Positions 5,721 to 10,840 of a stretch of 10,840 nt of DNA are shown here, one piece after another; position 1 is the stretch's first letter, and each line of letters begins with the position of its first letter. The notes beneath the pieces are model-generated. The model saw only the letters and a list, made by a program, of their open reading frames with translations. It was not told the origin of the DNA and searched no databases. A program made the position numbers and the translations under genes. The stretch covers positions 1 to 10,840 of the forward strand of contig CAYLOC010000109.1 of the NCBI GenBank assembly GCA_964385195.1, in the 5' to 3' direction. Source of the stretch: CAYLOC01 sp964385195 (lineage in GTDB: Bacteria; Actinomycetota; Actinomycetes; Propionibacteriales; Nocardioidaceae).

Positions 5721-6827
5721 GTGCCCCCCGCCATCGAAGTACGCAAGATCCCGTTGCACTCCGTCGCCGACGCCAGCGAACTGGAGAAACTCATCGACGA
5801 TGGCGTGTTGGAGGCTGACCGGGTTATCGCCGTGATCGGCAAGACCGAGGGCAACGGCGGTGTGAACGACTACACGCGGATCATCGCCGACCGAGCGTTC
5901 CGGGAGGTGTTGACCGCGAAGGGCACGCGTTCCGAGGCGGAGGTCAAGCAGGTCCCGATCGTGTGGTCCGGTGGTACCGACGGGGTGATCAGCCCGCACG
6001 CGACCGTCTTCGCGACGGTGCCGGAGGAGAAGACCGTCGCGACGGACGAGCCGCGGCTGACCGTGGGCTTTGCGATGAGCGAGCAGCTGCTGCCGGAGGA
6101 CATCGGCCGCACCGCGATGGTCTCCAAGGTGGCCGACGCAGTGCAGCAGGCGATGGCCGAGGCCGGGATCAGCGACCCCAAGGACGTGCACTACGTCCAG
6201 ACGAAGACGCCGCTGCTGACCATCGACACCATCCGTGACGCGCACAGCCGCGGGAAGACCGTGTGGACCGACGACACGCTGAAGTCGATGGACCTCTCCA
6301 ACGGCACCACCGCACTGGGGATCGCCGTGGCGCTCGGCGAGATCGAGATGCCCACCGACGCTGATGTTCTGCGGAACCGCGACCTGTACTCCGCGGTGGC
6401 CTCCTGCTCGTCCGGCGTCGAGCTGGACCGGGCGCAGGTCGTGGTGGTCGGCAACGCCCGGGGTGTCGGGGGACGGTACCGGATCGGGCACTCGGTGATG
6501 ACGGATGCGCTGGACGCCGACGGGATCTGGGGCGCGATCCGCGACGCCGGGCTCACGTTGCCGGACCGTCCCCACCCCGACGACCTCGACGGCCGCCTGG
6601 TGAACGTCTTCCTCAAGTGCGAGGTCAGCGCCGACGGCACCGTCCGCGGCCGTCGTAACGCGATGCTCGACGACTCCGACGTGCACTGGCACCGCCAGAT
6701 CAAGGCGTGCGTCGGTGGTGTGACCGCCGCCGTCACCGGGGATCCAGCGGTGTTCGTCTCCGTCTCGGCGGCCCACCAGGGCCCGGACGGCGGCGGCCCG
6801 GTGGCCGCGATCGTCGACCTCGACTAA
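5721..6827 (+). CDS. Ring-opening amidohydrolase, barbiturase/cyanuric acid hydrolase (AtzD/TrzD) family, barbiturase-like
   Basis: A 368-residue member of the three-fold AtzD/TrzD/barbiturase family, full length. Three Lys-Ser pairs are visible: Lys41 in GKTEGNGGVNDYTR with Ser83 in WSGGTDGVISPH; Lys162 in VQTKTPLLT with a Ser in SCSSGVEL (228-231); Lys299 in VFLKCE with Ser347/349 before AAHQGPDGGGP. Members hydrolyse a cyclic imide bond: cyanuric acid to carboxybiuret or barbiturate to ureidomalonate; some act on neither. Sequence feel (SNGTTALG, SCSSGVEL, VHWHRQ) is nearer Rhodococcus barbiturase than AtzD. At the place of AtzD Arg194 (SRGASALG) this protein has Asn194, which argues against strict cyanuric acid activity; that comparison is from memory. 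It shares an operon with carbamate kinase (37-bp gap). No ureidomalonase or biuret hydrolase is seen, so the product may go to the FdrA complex. Family certain, substrate not. Confidence 0.93.
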   Translation: MPPAIEVRKIPLHSVADASELEKLIDDGVLEADRVIAVIGKTEGNGGVNDYTRIIADRAFREVLTAKGTRSEAEVKQVPIVWSGGTDGVISPHATVFATVPEEKTVATDEPRLTVGFAMSEQLLPEDIGRTAMVSKVADAVQQAMAEAGISDPKDVHYVQTKTPLLTIDTIRDAHSRGKTVWTDDTLKSMDLSNGTTALGIAVALGEIEMPTDADVLRNRDLYSAVASCSSGVELDRAQVVVVGNARGVGGRYRIGHSVMTDALDADGIWGAIRDAGLTLPDRPHPDDLDGRLVNVFLKCEVSADGTVRGRRNAMLDDSDVHWHRQIKACVGGVTAAVTGDPAVFVSVSAAHQGPDGGGPVAAIVDLD

Positions 6828-6843
6828 TCGCTCAGGGTTCCCT

Positions 6844-7185
6844 CTAGGCGCGCAGGATCTTCTCCATCGCCTTACCCTTGGCGAGTTCGTCGACCAGTTT
6901 GTCGAGGTAGCGGATCTTCTGCATCAGTGGATCCTCGACGTTCTCCACCCGTACGCCGCAGACCACGCCGGTGATCGATGACGCGTTGGGGTTGAGGGAG
7001 GCGCCGGCGAAGAAGTCCTCGAAGGTCGTCTCCGCCGTCAGGTGGTCCGTGAGCTCGGTGTCGTCGTACCCGGTCAGCCACTCGATGACCTCATCGAGTT
7101 CGGCCCGGGTGCGGCCCTTCTTCTCCACCTTCGTCACGTAGTGCGGATACACCGAGGCGAAGCTGGTCGTGAAGATTCTGCTCAT
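6844..7185 (-). CDS. DUF2200 family protein
   Basis: A 113-residue protein closely matching the DUF2200 family along its full length: MSRIFTTSFASVYPHYV at the start, KKGRTRAELDEVI, WLTGYDD, NPNASSITGVVCGVRVENV in the middle, and IRYLDKLVDELAKGKAMEKIL at the end. The family is soluble, strongly conserved across distant phyla, and has no known function. The stop is 16 bp from the convergent stop of the amidohydrolase. No Shine-Dalgarno precedes the ATG, but a TACCAT -10 (minus strand, 7198-7193) ends 7 nt upstream, so it probably has its own leaderless transcript rather than relying on the carboxyltransferase gene 51 bp upstream. No link to ureide catabolism is evident. Confidence 0.92.
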   Translation of the reverse strand: MSRIFTTSFASVYPHYVTKVEKKGRTRAELDEVIEWLTGYDDTELTDHLTAETTFEDFFAGASLNPNASSITGVVCGVRVENVEDPLMQKIRYLDKLVDELAKGKAMEKILRA

Positions 7186-7192
7186 TGTCCGG

Positions 7193-7198
7193 ATGGTA
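7193..7198 (-). promoter_or_regulatory. Putative -10 element of the DUF2200 gene (leaderless)
   Basis: TACCAT on the minus strand fits TAnnnT and lies 7 nt before the ATG at 7185. It falls in the 51-bp gap after the carboxyltransferase stop. No clear -35 is seen. Confidence 0.4.
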
Positions 7199-7236
7199 GC
7201 CCAGGTCGGCCGCGGAAAGTCTCGCCGTCGTCCCGT

Positions 7237-8718
7237 CTACCCGCCGTAGCGCTGCATGCGTTGGGCGACGAGGGTCGGCGTGCTGTGCCGGGCCAGCTCG
7301 CCGAGCTCGTGGCGCAGCGCGGCGCCGAGCCGACGGCAGAACGCGTCCGGCTCGGTGGCGGCGTCGGGGAGCTCGGGGACGACGCGGTCGACGATGCCGT
7401 GCCGCAGCAGCTCGGCCGCGCCGATGCCCTGCATCCGGGCCATCTCCGGTGCCCGGCCGGCGTCGCGGTGCATGATGGCCGCGGCTCCCTCCGGAGGCAG
7501 CGGCGACAGCCACGCATGCTGGGCGGCGATCACGCGGTTGGCCGGCAGCAGTGCGAGCGCTCCCCCGCCGCTGCCCTGGCCGAGCAGGACCGTGACCGAG
7601 GCCGCCTCCAGTGTGACCAGGTCGGCCAGGCTCCGTGCGATCTCCCCGGCGAGGCCGCCCTCCTCCGCCTCCGGAGACAACGCGGCGCCGGGGGTGTCGA
7701 CCACGGTCACCAGCGGCAGCCGCAGCTCCTCGGCCAGTCGCATGCCGCGACGCGCCACCCGCAGCGCACCGGGACCGAGCGGAGCCATCGCGGTCTGTCC
7801 ACGCCGGTCCTGCCCGAGCAGCACACACGGCGCCCCGTCGAAGCGGGCCAGCGCCAGCAGCAGCCCCGGGTCGGTCTCCCCCTGCCCGGTGCCGTTCAGC
7901 GGCAGCACCTCCTCCGCCGCCGTCCGCAGGAACCGTCGTACGCCGGGCCGGTCGGCACTGCGCGACCGCTGCACCGCCTCCCACGCGTCCACCGCGCCGG
8001 CCGTCGGCGCTCCCTCCGCCGGATCCGGGACCGGAGCCGGCGGGTCCGCCGTCAGCACGCTCAACGCCCGGTCCACCACGTCGGGCACCTCCGTGGCAGA
8101 CACGACCGCGTCCACCAGCCCGCGCGCGAACAGGTTCTCTGCGGTCTGCACCCCCGCAGGAAACTCCCGCCCGTACAGCGCCTGGAACACCCGCGGTCCC
8201 AAGAAGCCGATCAACGCACCGGACTCAGCCACCGTCACATGCCCCAGCGACCCCCACGACGCCAACACCCCACCCGTGGTGGGGTTCCGCAGATACACCA
8301 GGTACGCCAGCCCCTGGGCCTTGTGACGGGCGATCGCGGCAGAGATCCGCACCATCTCCACGAACGCAATCGTGCCCTCCTGCATCCGCGTGCCCCCCGA
8401 CGCCGGGGACGCCAGCAGCGGAATCCGCTCCGCCGTGGCACGCTCCACCGCACGCGCCAGTCGACGTGCAGCCGCCACCCCCATCGAGCCGGCCAGGAAC
8501 CCGAACTCACACGCCGCAACCGCCACCCGGCGCCCACGGATCAACGCCTCCCCGGTGATGACCGCCTCATCGACCCCGGCGCGTTCCGCCGCCCGCGCCA
8601 GCTGCTCGGCGTACGCATCACTGATCCCGGATCGGTCCGGCGGGTGGTCCCAGGACACGAACGAGCCGTGATCGACTGCCTGCTCGATGAGATCCCGTGC
8701 GCCGATGGGCCTGGTCAT
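7237..8718 (-). CDS. Single-chain carboxyltransferase, AccD-like plus AccA-like halves
   Basis: A 493-residue acyl-CoA carboxylase carboxyltransferase-type protein joining both crotonase-fold halves. The AccD-like half has EFGFLAGSMG (71-80), SPASGGTRMQEG (104-115) and PTTGGVLAS (146-154). The AccA-like half has VDTPGAALSPEAEEGGLAGEIA (340-361), GQGSGGGALAL (380-390) and LPPEGAAAI (407-415). The two are joined by a Pro/Ala-rich linker near 225-245. The N-terminal four-cysteine zinc finger of bacterial AccD is absent. Such proteins normally transfer a carboxyl group from biotin carrier protein to an acyl-CoA; MdcD/MdcE of malonate decarboxylase share the fold. No biotin carboxylase or carrier gene is in the window, so partners and substrate are unknown. 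ATG 8718 is chosen because the family start lies just before IGARDLIEQAVD; no clear Shine-Dalgarno is seen, and upstream in-frame residues look non-coding. Confidence 0.88.
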   Translation of the reverse strand: MTRPIGARDLIEQAVDHGSFVSWDHPPDRSGISDAYAEQLARAAERAGVDEAVITGEALIRGRRVAVAACEFGFLAGSMGVAAARRLARAVERATAERIPLLASPASGGTRMQEGTIAFVEMVRISAAIARHKAQGLAYLVYLRNPTTGGVLASWGSLGHVTVAESGALIGFLGPRVFQALYGREFPAGVQTAENLFARGLVDAVVSATEVPDVVDRALSVLTADPPAPVPDPAEGAPTAGAVDAWEAVQRSRSADRPGVRRFLRTAAEEVLPLNGTGQGETDPGLLLALARFDGAPCVLLGQDRRGQTAMAPLGPGALRVARRGMRLAEELRLPLVTVVDTPGAALSPEAEEGGLAGEIARSLADLVTLEAASVTVLLGQGSGGGALALLPANRVIAAQHAWLSPLPPEGAAAIMHRDAGRAPEMARMQGIGAAELLRHGIVDRVVPELPDAATEPDAFCRRLGAALRHELGELARHSTPTLVAQRMQRYGG

Positions 8719-8811
8719 AGCCGCACCCAACCATGCACGAACCGGGTGGGAAATGGCATCTGCTGCCAAGTCGCGTCGCCCGCTCCTGTGGCGATCCCCC
8801 CGAGGAGGTAC

Positions 8812-8828
8812 GCCGGGCAGCGCCCGGC
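8812..8828 (-). terminator. GC-rich hairpin downstream of the DUF1707-TM2 gene
   Basis: A perfect 7-bp stem, GCCGGGC (8812-8818) with GCCCGGC (8822-8828), closes a 3-nt loop 29 nt beyond the stop of the TM2 gene. A second, weaker stem (CGGAC 8829-8833 with GTCCG 8846-8850) lies next to it. There is no U-run, as in many actinobacterial terminators. It also stands upstream of the carboxyltransferase start, separating the two transcription units. The rest of 8719-8857 shows no gene. Confidence 0.45.
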
Positions 8829-8857
8829 CGGACAGTGGCCAGCCGGTCCGCGGGAAG

Positions 8858-9364
8858 TCAGACCCAGTCGCGCATGCGCCGGGCGTCACCGTCGCGGAAC
8901 CCGCCCGCGGCCAGCACGATGAGGTCGACCAGGGCCCAGACACCGGTGACGACGACGCCGAAACCGATGGTCAGGACGGTGATGAGCACCATCGCGATGC
9001 CGCTGCCGATCTTGCCCGCGTAGAACCGGTGGAATCCCAGTACCCCGAAGAAGAAGCACAACAGGAATCCGATGAGGATCTTTCGGTCGCTCACGGGCGG
9101 GGCGTAGCGAGCCGGCGGAGCCGGGCCCGGACGCGGGGGTTGGTAGATCACCAGGTCGCTGATCACGTGGGTGAGGTCGCCGTGGGTCCGGGCCTCGTAG
9201 ACCTGCTGGATGCGGGAGTCCATCTCCGACACCGAGATCCGCCCGTCGCTCACCGCGCCGCGTACCACTTCCGCCACGATCTCCCGGTGCTGGTCACTCG
9301 CCCGCAACTGCTGCGGGTAGTCCTGCGGATAGTACGGCCTGTCAGCCTGCCCCGATGCCACCAC
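8858..9364 (-). CDS. DUF1707 and TM2 domain membrane protein
   Basis: A 168-residue protein (with the chosen start) with two parts. A DUF1707 (SHOCT-like) region at about residues 21-70 begins RASDQHREIVAEV, continues VSDGRISVSEMDSRI and YEARTHGDL. After a Pro-rich linker (about 75-88) comes a TM2 domain at about 92-150 with two hydrophobic helices and the hallmark FGVLGFHRFYAGK between them. A charged C-tail (DGDARRMRD) follows. TM2 proteins are inner-membrane proteins mostly of unknown role. Start choice: GTG 9364 lies 6 nt after a TATCCT -10, the same leaderless layout as elsewhere in this window, and gives a normal-length lead into DUF1707. The alternative is GTG 9460, which overlaps the SRPBCC stop as GTGA and would add 32 residues; that stretch is less GC-rich at third positions and shows no family similarity I recognise. 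Confidence 0.85.
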   Translation of the reverse strand: MVASGQADRPYYPQDYPQQLRASDQHREIVAEVVRGAVSDGRISVSEMDSRIQQVYEARTHGDLTHVISDLVIYQPPRPGPAPPARYAPPVSDRKILIGFLLCFFFGVLGFHRFYAGKIGSGIAMVLITVLTIGFGVVVTGVWALVDLIVLAAGGFRDGDARRMRDWV

Positions 9365-9370
9365 CGCGTC

Positions 9371-9376
9371 AGGATA
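9371..9376 (-). promoter_or_regulatory. Putative -10 element of the DUF1707-TM2 gene (leaderless)
   Basis: TATCCT on the minus strand is followed by 6 nt and then GTG at 9364. Both hexamer and spacing are identical to those before the PucR gene at 2353-2365. Confidence 0.4.
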
Positions 9377-9456
9377 CCTGCTGCGGGTGCCTGGCCGCGT
9401 CGATTGTCCGCTGAGGACGACGCTCTCAGTGGCCAAAAACGGCGAATCAGGCGCGC

Positions 9457-9960
9457 TCACGTTGCCGATTTCGACCAGTTTCCTGGCGCTCCAGCCTCCG
9501 CAATCTCGGCAAGTCGGTCGAGCGAGGCCCGGAGTCGCTCGCTGGTCGTACGCCGAGCCCGGGCGAACCGGTTCTCGTCAGTCAGCTTCGTCCAGTTGTA
9601 GGTGTGGGTGACGAGGGTGTGGGTGTCGTCCACCGGCTCCAGCTCCCACCGCCAGAGATGGCCCGGGGGCTGCCGGCCAGGCTCCGACGGGTTCCACGCG
9701 ATCCGGCGACCTTCGACGAACTCCACCACATGGTTCTCCCGCACCTGTCCGTCCAGTGTCAGCGCCGTGGTGAACACGTCACCGACCTCGTGGACCCGCT
9801 GGCCCTCGGCGGCCCCGGCCAGGTTGTCGTTGCCGTCCCACCGAGGCTGTTGCGCCGGGTCCGCGATGAGCTCGAAGATCGGCGCGGCGGGGGCCGCGAT
9901 CTCCCGGCTGGCGGACGCGACTTTCGTCTCGTCATTGGCTGCGGTCATGAAGACATCCAA
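9457..9960 (-). CDS. SRPBCC (START/Bet v1-like) family protein
   Basis: A 167-residue protein of the SRPBCC fold (polyketide cyclase/dehydrase and lipid-transport superfamily). Visible marks are SREIAAPAAPIFELIADPAQQPRWDGN (18-44), a middle VREN-VVEFVEGRRIAWNP stretch, LWRWELEPVDDTHTLVTHTYNW, and a C-terminal amphipathic helix (RLRASLDRLAEIAE). Members bind hydrophobic ligands in a central cavity; the ligand here is unknown. The TTG at 9960 is chosen because a strong GGGAGGAG (minus strand, 9974-9967) lies 6 nt upstream. The ATG at 9948 would be 18 nt away, too far for that site. It follows the VOC gene by 22 bp in the same direction and is probably co-transcribed with it. Confidence 0.88.
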   Translation of the reverse strand: MDVFMTAANDETKVASASREIAAPAAPIFELIADPAQQPRWDGNDNLAGAAEGQRVHEVGDVFTTALTLDGQVRENHVVEFVEGRRIAWNPSEPGRQPPGHLWRWELEPVDDTHTLVTHTYNWTKLTDENRFARARRTTSERLRASLDRLAEIAEAGAPGNWSKSAT

Positions 9961-9966
9961 CCACTG

Positions 9967-9974
9967 CTCCTCCC
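9967..9974 (-). promoter_or_regulatory. Ribosome binding site deciding a TTG start for the SRPBCC gene
   Basis: GGGAGGAG on the minus strand lies 6 nt from TTG 9960 and 18 nt from the next in-frame ATG (9948), which favours the TTG. Confidence 0.65.
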
Positions 9975-9982
9975 GGACACAC

Positions 9983-10693
9983 TCACCCCTCCGCCAGGAC
10001 GCAGAACTCGTTGCCGGACGGGTCAGCGCACACGGTCCAGGGCATGCCCTCGGCCCCGGGCCAGTCCAGCAGGCGCCCCCCGAGGTCGCGCACGACAGCC
10101 AGCAGGTCCGGATCGCCGGGGGCCGGTCGTACGTCGAGATGCAGGCGATCGGCTCCCTGCTTCACCTCAGGTTCCTGGCACAGCTCTAGCAGCGGACCGA
10201 CACCCGCGGGATGCCGGAGCGACGCAGGAGCAACTCCATCCGCCGGAACCCAGCCGGTGACCGCCGCCCAGAAGGCGGCGTCACGCTCGGGGTCCGCACT
10301 GTCCAGAGGCAGCGCCGCGATCGGGCCGGTGCCGACGTAGGCGTCCCGGTGTTCCATCACGCAGAAGGCGTTGCCCTCCGGGTCGGCGAGCACAACCCAC
10401 GGGACGTCTCCCTGTCCGATATCGGCGTACCGGCCGCCCAGGTCGAGGAGCCGCTGCACGATCTCACCCTGGCGTTCCCCTCCGGCGAGGTCGAGGTGCA
10501 GGCGCGCGGTCGCTTCAGACAGTTCGCTGACCTGCTGGAAGCAAAGGTCGAGAAAGACCTCGTCGGTCAGGGACAGGCGAGCCTCGACCAGGCTGTCCTC
10601 CTTCGTCATGACCCGGGCCCCGAGGGCGCCGGCCCAGAAGCTGCCGAGCCGCCGTGGGTCGCGGGCGCTCCAGACGATGTTCTCCAGTCGCAT
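9983..10693 (-). CDS. Two-domain VOC (glyoxalase-like) protein
   Basis: A 236-residue protein made of two tandem glyoxalase-like modules. Each module repeats the same landmarks: ARDPRRLGSFWAGALG (10-25) and ADPERDAAFWAAVTG (133-147); RLHLDL (64-69) and RLHLDV (183-188); DPEGNAFCV (104-112) and DPSGNEFCV (224-232). The internal duplication is typical of actinobacterial VOC proteins. The substrate is unknown; enzyme, antibiotic-binding and sensor roles are all possible. An AGGGAG Shine-Dalgarno stands just upstream of the ATG at 10693. It is first in a leftward unit with the SRPBCC gene and has a repeat-rich leader (10731-10833). The shared fold with the 4153-4530 VOC gene does not imply recent duplication: that protein is single-domain and clearly different. 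Confidence 0.9.
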   Translation of the reverse strand: MRLENIVWSARDPRRLGSFWAGALGARVMTKEDSLVEARLSLTDEVFLDLCFQQVSELSEATARLHLDLAGGERQGEIVQRLLDLGGRYADIGQGDVPWVVLADPEGNAFCVMEHRDAYVGTGPIAALPLDSADPERDAAFWAAVTGWVPADGVAPASLRHPAGVGPLLELCQEPEVKQGADRLHLDVRPAPGDPDLLAVVRDLGGRLLDWPGAEGMPWTVCADPSGNEFCVLAEG

Positions 10694-10730
10694 GGGTTCT
10701 CCCTATCGCTTGGCACCGCTGGAGGGCAAG

Positions 10731-10773
10731 CGCAAATCCCCGCCGCACGCATCACCACAACTGCCCATTTGCG
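10731..10773. repeat. Inverted repeat CGCAAAT/ATTTGCG
   Basis: CGCAAAT at 10731-10737 is the reverse complement of ATTTGCG at 10767-10773, with 29 nt between. Its right arm falls inside the spacer of the next inverted repeat, so the two interlock. A 7-bp match in about 150 bp may be chance. Confidence 0.35.
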
Positions 10774-10783
10774 TGGTTGTGGT
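10754..10783. repeat. Inverted repeat ACCACAAC/GTTGTGGT, candidate operator
   Basis: Perfect 8-bp arms at 10754-10761 and 10776-10783 with a 14-nt spacer, about 60-90 bp upstream of the two-domain VOC start. The core is CACAA-N16-TTGTG, matched by the repeat at 10808-10833. Confidence 0.5.
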
Positions 10784-10807
10784 CGCGAACCGCCTCGGAT
10801 CACACGT

Positions 10808-10833
10808 CACAAGTCCGCACATGAGTACTTGTG
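10808..10833. repeat. Inverted repeat CACAAGT/ACTTGTG, candidate second operator
   Basis: Perfect 7-bp arms at 10808-10814 and 10827-10833 with a 12-nt spacer. The core CACAA-N16-TTGTG has the same half-site and the same spacing as the repeat at 10754-10783, and lies 52 bp from it. The remaining bases of 10694-10840 show no gene. Confidence 0.45.
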
Positions 10834-10840
10834 GAGCCGA

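Noticed and set aside
5616..6776. Minus-strand open frame of 386 residues opposite the amidohydrolase
   Set aside because: Antisense shadow of a gene with all family catalytic motifs.
5721..6827. A recently acquired s-triazine (atrazine/cyanuric acid) degradation gene
   Set aside because: No insertion sequences, no biuret or allophanate hydrolase genes, composition like its neighbours, and sequence nearer barbiturase than AtzD/TrzD.
7042..8922. Plus-strand open frame of 626 residues opposite the carboxyltransferase
   Set aside because: Arg/Gln/Pro-rich shadow translation, no domain recognised, and it crosses two real minus-strand genes.

Overview
The window looks like chromosome from a high-GC actinobacterium (Actinomycetota). 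GC is strongly enriched at third codon positions, GTG and TTG starts are frequent, and several genes seem to start directly at the transcription start with no Shine-Dalgarno. The family content also fits: PucR-type regulator, DUF1707-TM2 protein, single-chain AccD/AccA-like carboxyltransferase, several VOC proteins. The genus cannot be fixed from the sequence. There are no RNA genes, insertion sequences or CRISPR arrays, and no intergenic gap exceeds 217 bp.

Left half (1-6827) is a catabolic island. A minus-strand operon starts at 2327 and reads leftward: a DUF2877 protein (family of E. coli YlbF/AllH), then FdrA (AllF), then the first five codons of a third gene that is cut by the window edge. 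Each junction is a 4-nt ATGA overlap. Facing it across only 37 bp is a PucR-family regulator on the plus strand (2365-4095). After a minus-strand VOC gene comes a plus-strand pair: catabolic carbamate kinase (4748-5683) and a ring-opening amidohydrolase of the barbiturase/cyanuric acid hydrolase family (5721-6827), 37 bp apart.

Read together, these genes suggest a route for cyclic ureides that conserves energy. The amidohydrolase would open a cyclic ureide, for example barbiturate to ureidomalonate. The FdrA/DUF2877/(third subunit) enzyme would move the carbamoyl group onto phosphate, as its E. coli relatives do with oxalurate. Carbamate kinase would then make ATP from carbamoyl phosphate. 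The families are clear; the joint pathway and the substrate are inference.

Right half (6828-10840) is all on the minus strand and looks like ordinary accessory genes: a DUF2200 protein, a fused AccD/AccA-like carboxyltransferase lacking the AccD zinc finger, a DUF1707-TM2 membrane protein, an SRPBCC protein with a TTG start, and a two-domain VOC protein. The leader of the VOC gene (10694-10840) carries two inverted repeats with the same layout, CACAA-N16-TTGTG.
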